In this document: positions 33,165 through 41,186 of the stretch, piece by piece
How the letters are laid out: each line of letters begins with the position of its first letter
How positions within the stretch are numbered: position 1 is the first letter of the stretch
DNA from: Actinomycetospora chibensis
GTDB taxonomy: Bacteria > Actinomycetota > Actinomycetes > Mycobacteriales > Pseudonocardiaceae
Reading direction: 5' to 3'
NCBI RefSeq assembly: GCF_028737215.1
Contig: NZ_JAQZAM010000016.1
Span: forward strand, 60,210-124,209
DNA: 64,000 bases
The notes under the pieces: model-generated
Database searches by the model: none
Seen by the model: the letters and a program-made list of their open reading frames with translations, nothing else
Told to the model about the DNA's origin: nothing
Translations under genes and position numbers: made by a program

Positions 33165-34429
33165 GCCGTCTCGAGCCGGCCGAGCTCCCCGACGACCTGC
33201 TGACCCCCGAGGCCGTGGCCGATCCCGACGGGGCCGCCGCGGTCCTGCGCGCCCACGACCCCGTCCACTGGAGCCCGACCCACCGGGCCTGGCTCGTCAC
33301 GCGCTTCGACGACGTCGTCGCGGCGTTCAAGAACCCGGCGCTGTCGTCGGACCGGGTCCGCCCGCTGATGTCGGCGCGCGACAAGCCGTCGGGCGACGCG
33401 TCGCAGAAGATGCTCGGGCTGATCAGCGAGTGGATGGTCGTCACCGACCCGCCCGCCCACACCCGGCTGCGGCGCCTGGCCGGGGCGGCGTTCAAGCAGC
33501 AGCAGATCGCGGCGATGGAGGAGCGCATCCAGACGCTGGTCGACGATCTCGTCGACACCTTCCTCGCCAGCAGCAGTCCCGCCCGCCCGACGGATCTCGT
33601 CGCGGGCGTCGCCTACCCGCTGCCGGCGATCGTCATCGCCGAGATGCTCGGCGCGCCGCCCGAGGACCGCGACCGCTTCCGCTCCTGGTCCGACGAGCTC
33701 GCTCTCGTCGCGTTCGGCGCCGGCGGCGACGCGCGCCCGGACCGTCACGAGCGGGCGCTGCGCGGGCTGGAGGAGATGGCCGAGTACTTCCGCGCCCTCG
33801 TCGCGCACCGCCGCCGCGAGCCCGGCGGCGACATGCTCTCGGCGATGATCTCGGGGGACGATCCGTCCGACGGCTCGGGTCTCTCCGACGACGAGCTCGT
33901 CGGCATGTGCGCGCTGCTGCTGTTCGCCGGGCACGAGACCACCACCAACGCCATCGCCAACGCCGTCCGCCTGCTCACCGCCGACCCGGAGCTGCGCGAC
34001 CGCGTGCGCGACGACCCGGCCCTCGTCGCCCCGGCGGTCGAGGAGGCCCTGCGGCTCGTGGGGCCGATCAAGGTGCTGGTCCGCTGGGTGATCGAGGACC
34101 ACGAGCTGCGCGGGCGCACCATCCAGGCGGGCGAACGCGTCTACCTCGTGCTCTGCGGGGCCAACCGGGACCCCGAGCGGTTCGCCGACCCCGACACCGT
34201 CGACCTCGCGCGCTCCCGGGCCACCCACATCGCCTTCGGACGTGGCGTCCACGCCTGCATCGGCGCGCAGCTGGCCCGCATCGAGACCCGGATCGCCGTC
34301 GGCACGCTGCTGCGCCGCCTGCCGGGCCTGCGCGTCGAGGGCGAGCCGGAGTACCTGCCGACGATCGCCTCGCGGGCACAGACGTCGCTGCCGGTGGTGC
34401 ACGACGGCGTTCCGGCGAGCCGTCCGTGA
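33161..34429 (+). CDS. cytochrome P450
   Basis: A 422-residue soluble P450. The I-helix motif 'LLLFAGHETTTNAIANAV' is near residue 254, E-x-x-R 'EEALRLVGPIKVLVRWVIED' near 297, and the heme loop 'IAFGRGVHACIGAQLARIE' near 363 with C in 'HACIG'. 'MVVTDPPAHTRLRRLAGAAF' is the C-helix. GTG overlaps the LLM stop. Second P450 of the regulon; only about family-level similar to the one at 19024, so they probably attack different positions or intermediates. Confidence 0.93.
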   Translation: MSRLEPAELPDDLLTPEAVADPDGAAAVLRAHDPVHWSPTHRAWLVTRFDDVVAAFKNPALSSDRVRPLMSARDKPSGDASQKMLGLISEWMVVTDPPAHTRLRRLAGAAFKQQQIAAMEERIQTLVDDLVDTFLASSSPARPTDLVAGVAYPLPAIVIAEMLGAPPEDRDRFRSWSDELALVAFGAGGDARPDRHERALRGLEEMAEYFRALVAHRRREPGGDMLSAMISGDDPSDGSGLSDDELVGMCALLLFAGHETTTNAIANAVRLLTADPELRDRVRDDPALVAPAVEEALRLVGPIKVLVRWVIEDHELRGRTIQAGERVYLVLCGANRDPERFADPDTVDLARSRATHIAFGRGVHACIGAQLARIETRIAVGTLLRRLPGLRVEGEPEYLPTIASRAQTSLPVVHDGVPASRP

Positions 34430-36024
34430 GACCGCGGGTCACCACGCTCTTCGAGCTGGTCGACGAGTCCGCGGCGGCCGACCCGGACGCCGAGGCGCTG
34501 GTGTTCGCCGACGGCGAGCGACTGACCACGGGCGCGCTCGCGGAGCGCTCGGTGCGCCACGCCGCCGCGCTGCTCGGGCTGGGCGTGACGGCGGGCGACC
34601 GGGTGGCCCTGCTGCTGCCTGCGTCGGCCGACCTCGTCGCCCTGCTGCTCGCCGTGACGCGCGTCGGGGCGATCGCCGTGCCGGTCAACGCCCGCTACCG
34701 GCCCGACGAGGTCCGCCACGTCGTCGTGCACTCCGGCGCCGCGCTCCTGGTGACGGCTGCGCCTGTCCGGGGCGGGCCGGCGCCGGGCGCCCCCGACCTC
34801 GCCGACCTCGCCCGCCGTGCGGTCGAGAGCGGCCCGACGCCGGAGCTGCGCGCCCTGGTGACGCTCGCCGACCTCGTCGGTGGGGACGTGGCCGATGTCG
34901 GGAGGGCCGAGGCCGGCACCTGCGTCCGCGATCCCGCCGTGCTCGTCTACACCTCGGGCACCACCGCCGCGCCGAAGGGCGCACTGCTCTCGCACGAGGC
35001 GCTGGTCCGGCTCGCGGCCGGCATCGCGGAGCGGATGGCGCTCACCCCGGCGGACCGGATCTGGACCGCCATCCCGCTCTTCCACGGCGGCGGCATCACG
35101 TTCGCGGTCGCCGCGCTCACCGCGCGCGCCGCGTTCGTCCACCCCGGGCACTTCGACCCCGCGTCCACTCCCGCCCTGCTCGAGGCCGAGCGGATCACGG
35201 TGGCGCTCGCGGCCTTCGAGACGATCTGGCTGCCGGTGCTCGACCGGCCGGACTGGCCCGAGCGGGACCTGCACCGCATCCGGCTCGTCATGGCCGTCGG
35301 TGTCCCCGAGCGGCTGCGCTCGATGGCGGCGCGGGTGCCGCAGGCCGTGCACGTCTCCTGCGTGGCGATGACCGAGTCGTCCGCGTTCCTCGCCCTCGGC
35401 CGCCTCGACGACCCGCTCGAAGCGCGCCTGACCACCGGCGGACACCCGATGCCGGGCATGAGCGTGCGCGTCGTCGATCCGGACAGCGGCGCCGACCTGC
35501 CGCCCGACACCCTCGGTGAGCTGCTCTTCCGTGGCCCGACGGCGTTCGACGGCTACTTCCGCGACCCCGAGGCGACGGCCGCGACGATCGACGCGCAGGG
35601 CTGGGTGCACACCGGCGACGTCGTCACCGTCGACGCCGACGGGCGGGTCACGTTCCGCACCCGGCTCAAGGACATGCTCAAGGTCGGCGGCGAGAACGTG
35701 TCGGCCGCCGAGATCGAGAACCACCTGCTCACCCACCCCGCGGTCGGGGTGGTGGCCGTGGTCGCCGCCCCGGACGCGCGCTACGTGGAGGTGCCGGCGG
35801 CGTTCGTGCAGCTCGCCTCCGGGGCGTCCGCCACCGCCGAGGAGCTGATCGCGCACTGCGTCGGGCGCATCGCGAGCTTCCGCGTGCCGCGCTACGTGCG
35901 CTTCGTGGCGGAGTGGCCGATGTCCGGCACGAAGATTCGCAAGGTGGCGCTCCGGGCGCGGATCGCCGAGGAGCTGGCCGCGGCCGGGATCACCGAGGCG
36001 CCGCGCCCGGGGAGCCGCGTGTGA
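34426..36024 (+). CDS. AMP-dependent acyl-CoA synthetase
   Basis: A 532-residue ligase: 'VLVYTSGTTAAPKGALLSHEA' near residue 171, 'CVAMTESSAFLALG' near 311, 'GWVHTGDVVTVDADGRVTFRTRLKDMLKVGGENVSAAEIE' (hinge, near 390-430) and 'PMSGTKIRKVALRARIAEEL' at the C terminus. Strong paralogy with the ligase at 24663 points to duplication of a module. GTGA overlaps join it to the P450 before and the MaoC-like gene after. Confidence 0.9.
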   Translation: MRPRVTTLFELVDESAAADPDAEALVFADGERLTTGALAERSVRHAAALLGLGVTAGDRVALLLPASADLVALLLAVTRVGAIAVPVNARYRPDEVRHVVVHSGAALLVTAAPVRGGPAPGAPDLADLARRAVESGPTPELRALVTLADLVGGDVADVGRAEAGTCVRDPAVLVYTSGTTAAPKGALLSHEALVRLAAGIAERMALTPADRIWTAIPLFHGGGITFAVAALTARAAFVHPGHFDPASTPALLEAERITVALAAFETIWLPVLDRPDWPERDLHRIRLVMAVGVPERLRSMAARVPQAVHVSCVAMTESSAFLALGRLDDPLEARLTTGGHPMPGMSVRVVDPDSGADLPPDTLGELLFRGPTAFDGYFRDPEATAATIDAQGWVHTGDVVTVDADGRVTFRTRLKDMLKVGGENVSAAEIENHLLTHPAVGVVAVVAAPDARYVEVPAAFVQLASGASATAEELIAHCVGRIASFRVPRYVRFVAEWPMSGTKIRKVALRARIAEELAAAGITEAPRPGSRV

Positions 36025-36869
36025 CGGCGCCCGAGGATCTCGCCGGCCTCCGGCTTCCCGGGGGCACCTGCCGGGTCGAGGGCTACGAGAGCCTGCTCCT
36101 GCACGACGCCGTGCGGTCGCCCCGATCGCCGCGGCCGCACCCGATCTGGGCGTTCCTCGCCCCGCAGCGGGGTCTGGGCCTGACCCTCGCGGCGCTGTTC
36201 GAGACCCTCGGCTGCCCGCTGGACACCGGGCCGCTGCTGAGCACGTTCGGCGCCCGGTGCGTGGGCCTACTGGCGCTCGACGTCGACCACGAGGTGCGGG
36301 GCGGCGTCACCACGGTCCGGCGGCGCCGCTCCCGCCTGCTCGGCGTCGTCGACGAGATCGAGGTGGTGCTCGACCTCGTCCGGGGCGACGGTGCCCCGGT
36401 GCTCACCGCGACCTACGGCTTCGTGCTGCCGCGTCGCGACGTGCCGGCGCCCCCGGAGGGCCCGCGAACGGAAGCGCCGGCGCCGGCGCCGGGCGGTCCT
36501 GAGCACACCGGCGAGCCGCTCACCGTCCGCGCCGACGAGATGAAGCTGATGGCCCTGCTGCTACGCGACCCCAACCCCATCCACCTCGAGCCCGACGCCG
36601 CGGCCGCGCTCGGGTTCGGGCGGGCGTGCGTCAACCAGGGCCCGGCGAACCTCGCCTACGCGCTGGGCTTCCTCACCGCCCGCCACCCGGACGCGGCGCT
36701 GCTCGGGTTCGACGCCCGCTTCCGCGCGACGGTGGTCGCGGGCGACGTCGTCACGCCCGTCGCGTACGACGACGGGTCCTTCGCCCTGCGGCACGCCGAC
36801 GGTCGCGCGGCGGTGACCGCGCACGCCCAGTGGGGCCGACCCGTTGTGAGCGGGACCACGCCGAAATAG
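36021..36869 (+). CDS. MaoC/hot-dog-fold dehydratase-like protein
   Basis: A 282-residue double hot-dog protein. The C-terminal half carries the hydratase-2 type motif 'LLLRDPNPIHLEPDAAAALGFGRACVNQGPANLAYAL' with the D-x-N-P-I-H core near residues 180-185; the N-terminal half 'LLSTFGARCVGLLALDVDHEVRGGVTTVRRRRSRLLGVVDEIEVVLDL' is the degenerate partner. Such proteins hydrate enoyl-CoA to the (R)-3-hydroxy form. GTG overlaps the ligase stop. Its last codon and TAG run into operator E. Confidence 0.8.
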   Translation: MTAPEDLAGLRLPGGTCRVEGYESLLLHDAVRSPRSPRPHPIWAFLAPQRGLGLTLAALFETLGCPLDTGPLLSTFGARCVGLLALDVDHEVRGGVTTVRRRRSRLLGVVDEIEVVLDLVRGDGAPVLTATYGFVLPRRDVPAPPEGPRTEAPAPAPGGPEHTGEPLTVRADEMKLMALLLRDPNPIHLEPDAAAALGFGRACVNQGPANLAYALGFLTARHPDAALLGFDARFRATVVAGDVVTPVAYDDGSFALRHADGRAAVTAHAQWGRPVVSGTTPK

Positions 36870-36888
36870 ACTAACGGCCGTTTGGTAG
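36867..36888. promoter_or_regulatory. TetR-type operator, site E (hydrolase-BVMO unit)
   Basis: Right half CGTTTGGTAG is a perfect consensus half, the centre is GC, and the left half TAGACTAACG matches 5 of 10. It overlaps the stop codon of the MaoC-like gene and ends 15 bases before the hydrolase start, so it would control 36904-39487 separately from the upstream operon. Confidence 0.65.
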
Positions 36889-36903
36889 CGAAGGGATGGG
36901 TGC

Positions 36904-37818
36904 ATGGCTCTCGACGAGGCGAGCACGGCGCTGATGACGGAGCTGGGGGAGAGCGGCCTCCCCCCGATCAGCGACATGACCCCGGAGCAGGCCCGCAACC
37001 TCGGCCCGGCGCTGGCCGAGCTCTACGGGCCGGGCCCGGACGTCGAGCACGTCGTGGAGCTGGCCGATGCGCCGGTCCCGGTGCGGGTGATCGTGCCCGG
37101 GGGCACGCCGCGCGGCGTCGTCGTCTACTACCACGGCGGCGGGTGGGTGATCGGGGCGCTCGACGAGTTCGAGACGCTCGGGCGCACCCTCGCCGTGCGC
37201 ACCGGTTGCGTCGTGGTGCTCGTGGACTACCGGCTCGCGCCCGAGTACCGGTACCCGACCGCGGTGGACGACGCGTGGTCGGCGCTGCGCTGGGTCGACG
37301 AGCACGTCGAGACGCTGGCCGGCGCGCGCGTCCCGGTGGTCGTCGCCGGCGACTCGGCGGGCGGGAACCTCGCCGCCATCGTGGCCCGCCGCGCCCGCGA
37401 CGCCGGCGGTCCCTCTCTCGCCGGGCAGGTGCTCGTCTACCCCGTCACGGACGCGAACGTCGACCGGCCGTCGTACGTCGATCCCGCCAACCAGCTGCTC
37501 GTCAGCCGCGCCGCCATGATCTGGTTCTGGGGGCACTACGCCCCGGACCCGGCGCAGCGGGGCGAGCCCGACGCGTCGCCGCTGCGCGCCGAGGACCTCG
37601 GCGGGCTGCCTCCCGCGGGCGTCCTGCTCGCCGAGCACGACCCGCTGCGCGACGAGGGCCAGGCCTACGCCGACCGGCTCTCCGAGGCCGGGAACAGCGT
37701 CGTGACGCTGCTCGTCCCCGGCCAGATGCACGGCTTCTTCACCCTGCTGACCCTGCCCGGCGCCGCCGTGGGGATGGACTTCGTCGTGGAGCAGATCGCG
37801 AAGCACCTGGCGTCCTGA
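36904..37818 (+). CDS. alpha/beta hydrolase, hormone-sensitive-lipase family
   Basis: A 304-residue esterase. 'VVVYYHGGGWVIGALDEFETLGRTLA' near residue 72 holds the H-G-G-G oxyanion motif; the nucleophile is in 'VVVAGDSAGGNLAAIVA' near 153; 'AEHDPLRDEGQAYADRL' near 245 gives the acid and 'QMHGFFTLL' near 278 the histidine. It should cleave esters or lactones in the cytoplasm. It is 31 bases upstream of a Baeyer-Villiger monooxygenase on the same unit, the classic pair in which the monooxygenase makes the ester and the hydrolase opens it. Confidence 0.92.
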   Translation: MALDEASTALMTELGESGLPPISDMTPEQARNLGPALAELYGPGPDVEHVVELADAPVPVRVIVPGGTPRGVVVYYHGGGWVIGALDEFETLGRTLAVRTGCVVVLVDYRLAPEYRYPTAVDDAWSALRWVDEHVETLAGARVPVVVAGDSAGGNLAAIVARRARDAGGPSLAGQVLVYPVTDANVDRPSYVDPANQLLVSRAAMIWFWGHYAPDPAQRGEPDASPLRAEDLGGLPPAGVLLAEHDPLRDEGQAYADRLSEAGNSVVTLLVPGQMHGFFTLLTLPGAAVGMDFVVEQIAKHLAS

Positions 37819-37849
37819 GCAGGCCCCGCTCGCCCCGGAGGTGACCGCA

Positions 37850-39487
37850 GTGACCGACACCCTCGTGCAGTCCACCCGTCCCGACACCGCCGTCCGGCGC
37901 GTCGACGCCCTCGTCGTCGGCGCCGGTCTGTCCGGTCTCTACATGCTGCACCGCTTCCGCGGTCTCGGGCTCGACGCCGTCGTGCTCGAGGCCGGCAGCG
38001 ACATCGGGGGCACCTGGTTCTGGAACCGCTACCCGGGCGCGCGCTGCGACGTCGAGAGCATGGAGTACTCCTACTCGTTCTCCCCCGAGCTCGAGCAGGA
38101 GTGGGACTGGTCGGAGAAGTACCCGACGCAGCCCGAGATCCTGCGCTACGTCCACCACGTGGCCGACCGCTTCGGCCTGCGCGACGGCGTCCGGCTCGAC
38201 ACCCGCGTCGCGTCGGCGCACTTCCGCGACGCCGAGGGCCGCTGGACGGTGACGACGGAGTCGGGCGAGCGGTGGGACACCGAGCAGCTGGTGATGGCGA
38301 CCGGCTGCCTGTCGACCTCGAAGCTGCCGGAGATCCCGGGCATCGACCGCTTCGGGGGACGGACCCTGCACACCGCGCACTGGCCGCACGAGGGCGTCGA
38401 CTTCACCGGCCGCCGCGTCGCCGTCATCGGCACCGGCTCGTCGGGTATCCAGGCCATCCCGCTGATCGCCGACGAGGCCGCCGACCTCACGGTCTTCCAG
38501 CGCACGGCGAACTTCAGCATGCCGGCGAACAACGCCCCGCTCTCCGACGAGGCCCAGGCGCAGCGCAAGCAGAACTACCGGGAGCACCGCCGGGCGGCGC
38601 GGGAGTCGGGCTTCGGTGTCCCCGTTCCGGAGGCCACGCGGTCGGCGCTGGAGGTCGACCCGGAGGAGCGACGCGCGCAGTACGAGTCGACCTGGGGACG
38701 CAACCTGGTCGGGCTGCTCACCTCGTACACCGACAGCATCGTCGACGCCGCTGCCAACGAGACCGCCGCCGACTTCGTCCGCGACAAGATCCGCGAGATC
38801 GTCGACGACCCGGAGACCGCCGAGACGCTGTGTCCCCGCGACCACCCCTTCGGCACCAAGCGGCCCTGCCTCGACTCCGGGTACTACGCCACGTTCAACC
38901 GCGGGCACGTGCACCTCGTCGACCTGAAGAAGACCCCGCTCACCGAGGTCACCGAGCGCGGCGTGCGCACCACCGAGCGGGAGTACGAGGTCGACGACCT
39001 CGTGTTCGCCACCGGGTTCGACGCCATGACCGGGTCGCTGGCCGCGATCGACATCCGCGGGCGGGCGGGCCGGGCGCTGACCGACAAGTGGGCCGGCGGC
39101 CCCGTCTCCCACCTCGGGCTGCAGGTCGCCGGGTTCCCGAACCTCTACACGATCACCGGGCCCGGCAGCCCGTCGGTGCTCTCGAACATGATGGTGTCGA
39201 TCGAGCAGCACGTGGACTTCGTCGCCGACGCCGTCCATCACGCCCATCAGCGCGGGGACACCGTCGTCGAGTCCACCGAGGAGGCCGAGCGGGCCTGGAC
39301 CGACCATGTCCGCGAGGTCGGCGACTACACGCTCTACCCGCAGGCGGACTCCTGGTACATGGGCGCCAACGTGCCCGGCAAGCCGCGAGTGTTCATGGCG
39401 TACATCGGCGGCGTGGGGGCCTACCGGCAGCACTGCGACCAGCTGGCCGCCGACGGCTATCCCGGGTTCGCGTTCTCGGCGCCCTGA
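37850..39487 (+). CDS. flavin-containing Baeyer-Villiger monooxygenase
   Basis: A 545-residue type I BVMO. 'DALVVGAGLSGLYMLHRFRGLG' near residue 15 binds FAD, followed by 'GSDIGGTWFWNRYPGARCDVESMEYSYSF'; the fingerprint F-x-G-x-x-x-H-x-x-x-W is 'FGGRTLHTAHWPH' near 167; 'RVAVIGTGSSGIQAIP' near 188 binds NADPH. It inserts oxygen next to a ketone, giving an ester or lactone. GTG 37850 has GGAGG eight bases upstream, better than GTG 37841. Last gene under operator E; its probable substrate is the ketone made by the SDR/ADH of the same regulon. Confidence 0.93.
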   Translation: MTDTLVQSTRPDTAVRRVDALVVGAGLSGLYMLHRFRGLGLDAVVLEAGSDIGGTWFWNRYPGARCDVESMEYSYSFSPELEQEWDWSEKYPTQPEILRYVHHVADRFGLRDGVRLDTRVASAHFRDAEGRWTVTTESGERWDTEQLVMATGCLSTSKLPEIPGIDRFGGRTLHTAHWPHEGVDFTGRRVAVIGTGSSGIQAIPLIADEAADLTVFQRTANFSMPANNAPLSDEAQAQRKQNYREHRRAARESGFGVPVPEATRSALEVDPEERRAQYESTWGRNLVGLLTSYTDSIVDAAANETAADFVRDKIREIVDDPETAETLCPRDHPFGTKRPCLDSGYYATFNRGHVHLVDLKKTPLTEVTERGVRTTEREYEVDDLVFATGFDAMTGSLAAIDIRGRAGRALTDKWAGGPVSHLGLQVAGFPNLYTITGPGSPSVLSNMMVSIEQHVDFVADAVHHAHQRGDTVVESTEEAERAWTDHVREVGDYTLYPQADSWYMGANVPGKPRVFMAYIGGVGAYRQHCDQLAADGYPGFAFSAP

Positions 39488-39512
39488 GCATCCGGGCCCG
39501 GCCGCACGTGGG

Positions 39513-39836
39513 TCAGAAGCCGTTGGGGTCGTAGGCGGTGGTCTCGAAGGTGCCGTCGGCGTTGGTGTCGACCGCGGAGGTGTCGAAGTCGCCGTCGTTG
39601 TCGGTGTCGATCAGGACGACCTCGCCGTAGCCGTCGGCGTTGGTGTCGACGACGGCGGACTCGAAGGAGCCGTTGTGGTCGGTGTCGGCGATGACGGTGT
39701 CGACGGCGCCGTTGCCGTCCTCGTCGGTGGAGACGGAGTCGATGTTGCCGGCGGCGTCGGTGGTGTAGGTGCCGGCCACGGTGCCGTCGGCGTGGTAGAC
39801 GGTGCCGTTGCTGAAGGAGTAGGTCTCGGCGCTCAT
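39513..39836 (-). CDS. acidic Ca-binding-type repeat protein
   Basis: A 107-residue very acidic protein of short repeats about 13-15 residues long with the D-x-D-x-(N/D)-G-x-x-(D/E) loop: 'STDEDGNGAVD', 'ADTDHNGSFES', 'VDTNADGYGE', 'IDTDNDGDFD', 'VDTNADGTFE'. These resemble EF-hand/thrombospondin-3/dockerin calcium loops. There is no signal peptide or membrane segment. It starts 'MSAETYSFSNGTVYHADGTVAG'. It is a single-gene unit between the BVMO and the AraC gene. Calcium binding is inferred from the repeats; the partner is unknown. Confidence 0.72.
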   Translation of the reverse strand: MSAETYSFSNGTVYHADGTVAGTYTTDAAGNIDSVSTDEDGNGAVDTVIADTDHNGSFESAVVDTNADGYGEVVLIDTDNDGDFDTSAVDTNADGTFETTAYDPNGF

Positions 39837-39953
39837 GGTGTGCTCGCTCTCGGTTCGTTCGCGGTGCCCGGCTGGTGGGCTCTCGGCACTGTGACGACCC
39901 GAGGAGCTGGGGATGTTCCGGGCGGAGCGACAATCTTCTCCGCGAGGACGCGG

Positions 39954-40979
39954 TCACGCGCCGTGACGACGCCGGAAGGTGCTCGGCGGCTCGTGGAACG
40001 TCTCCTTGAACGCGCGGCTGAACGAGGCGAGATCGCCGAAGCCGCAGCGCAGGGCGACGTCGGTGACCGAGACGCCGCGCAGGCGGGGGTCGGCGAGCTC
40101 GCGGCGCCCGTGCTCGAGGCGGCGCCGGCGTACGAGGCGGCTCACCGTCGTCGAGGCGTCGGCGAAGGCGCGGTGCAGCTGGCGGGTCGAGACGAAGTGC
40201 GCGCGGGCGATCGTCTCCGGGCTCAGGTCGGGATCCTCGAGGTGCTCGGCGACGAACGCCTCGACGCGGGCGCGCAGGTCGGCAGCCCCGCGGGGCCCGG
40301 TGACCTCGTCGCGGCGCAGCGCCTCGCCCACCACGGTGCCGACGAGGTCGCCGAGCTCGGTCGCCAGGCGCTCGGCCGCGGTGGGGGAGAGCTCCGGTGG
40401 CGCGGCGACGACGTCCGCGAGCGTCCGGCCGACGATCCCGCCGAGGCGTTCACCGCCGAGCGCCCGGGCCGTGGCGGCGCGGGAGGTGTCGGGGGAGATG
40501 CCGAGCAGGTCGCGGGGCCAGGTGAACACCAGCATCCGCCACGGTCCGTGGAACCTCCAGGCGAACGGCCGTCCCGTCTCGTAGACCGACCAGGCCCCGG
40601 GGCCCAGCGGGGCCTCCCGGCCGTCCTGGCGCACCACGGCGTGACCGCGGGCGATGAGGCCGACCTGCAGGTAGTCGTCAGGATCGTGCCGCGCGAGCCC
40701 GGGTGTGCGGACGCACTCCTGGTCGGTCGAGTCGACCGTCGCCACCGCGAGGTGGCCGACGAGGCTGCTGCGGACGGCGCCGTCGAACGGCGTGTCCCGC
40801 TGGGCGTTCACGTCGAGGGCGACGAAGTGCTCGCGGATCAGGTCGCGCCAGCCGTCGAGGCGGTCGGTCGCCCCGTGCACGGCCCCGGGCACGTCCCCGT
40901 TCACGTCGGTGGTGTGCGGGACGTGCGCCACCGCGCGGGGCCGCGGGAACGGGCCCACGGGGCGTGTGGTGGTCGCCAC
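39954..40979 (-). CDS. AraC-family regulator
   Basis: A 341-residue regulator. The N-terminal 'AraC_binding_2' domain has 'DLIREHFVALDVNAQRD' and 'YLQVGLIARGHAVVRQDGREAPLGPGAWSVYETGRPF'. The C-terminal domain has two helix-turn-helix units: 'LSPETIARAHFVSTRQLHRAFAD' near 255 and 'GVSVTDVALRCGFGDLASFSRAFKETFHEPPSTFRRRH' near 300-340. It is divergent from the molybdopterin oxidoreductase with 207 bases between them and may control it. Confidence 0.9.
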   Translation of the reverse strand: MATTTRPVGPFPRPRAVAHVPHTTDVNGDVPGAVHGATDRLDGWRDLIREHFVALDVNAQRDTPFDGAVRSSLVGHLAVATVDSTDQECVRTPGLARHDPDDYLQVGLIARGHAVVRQDGREAPLGPGAWSVYETGRPFAWRFHGPWRMLVFTWPRDLLGISPDTSRAATARALGGERLGGIVGRTLADVVAAPPELSPTAAERLATELGDLVGTVVGEALRRDEVTGPRGAADLRARVEAFVAEHLEDPDLSPETIARAHFVSTRQLHRAFADASTTVSRLVRRRRLEHGRRELADPRLRGVSVTDVALRCGFGDLASFSRAFKETFHEPPSTFRRRHGA

Positions 40980-41186
40980 GGGCGGCTCGCAGGGGAGATC
41001 GACGGGGTCGTCCGACGCTAGAAGCCCGCCACGTCGTGGTCAAACCTTCCGTGGCCGATCCGTCGCGCAGCGACAAGCGCCCGACCCCCGGGCGCGGCCA
41101 GGCTCCGGTGTGACGGTCGTCGCCGACCGCCCGGACCCACCACCACTGCGAGGCCCCCACCACTCGCGCCGACCCCGGGAGCGCCC

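Noticed and set aside
12417..39487. Antibiotic or terpene biosynthetic gene cluster because of P450s and SnoaL-like proteins
   Set aside because: No PKS, NRPS, terpene cyclase or transporter is present; CoA ligases, dehydratases, carboxylase and BVMO-esterase pair point to degradation.
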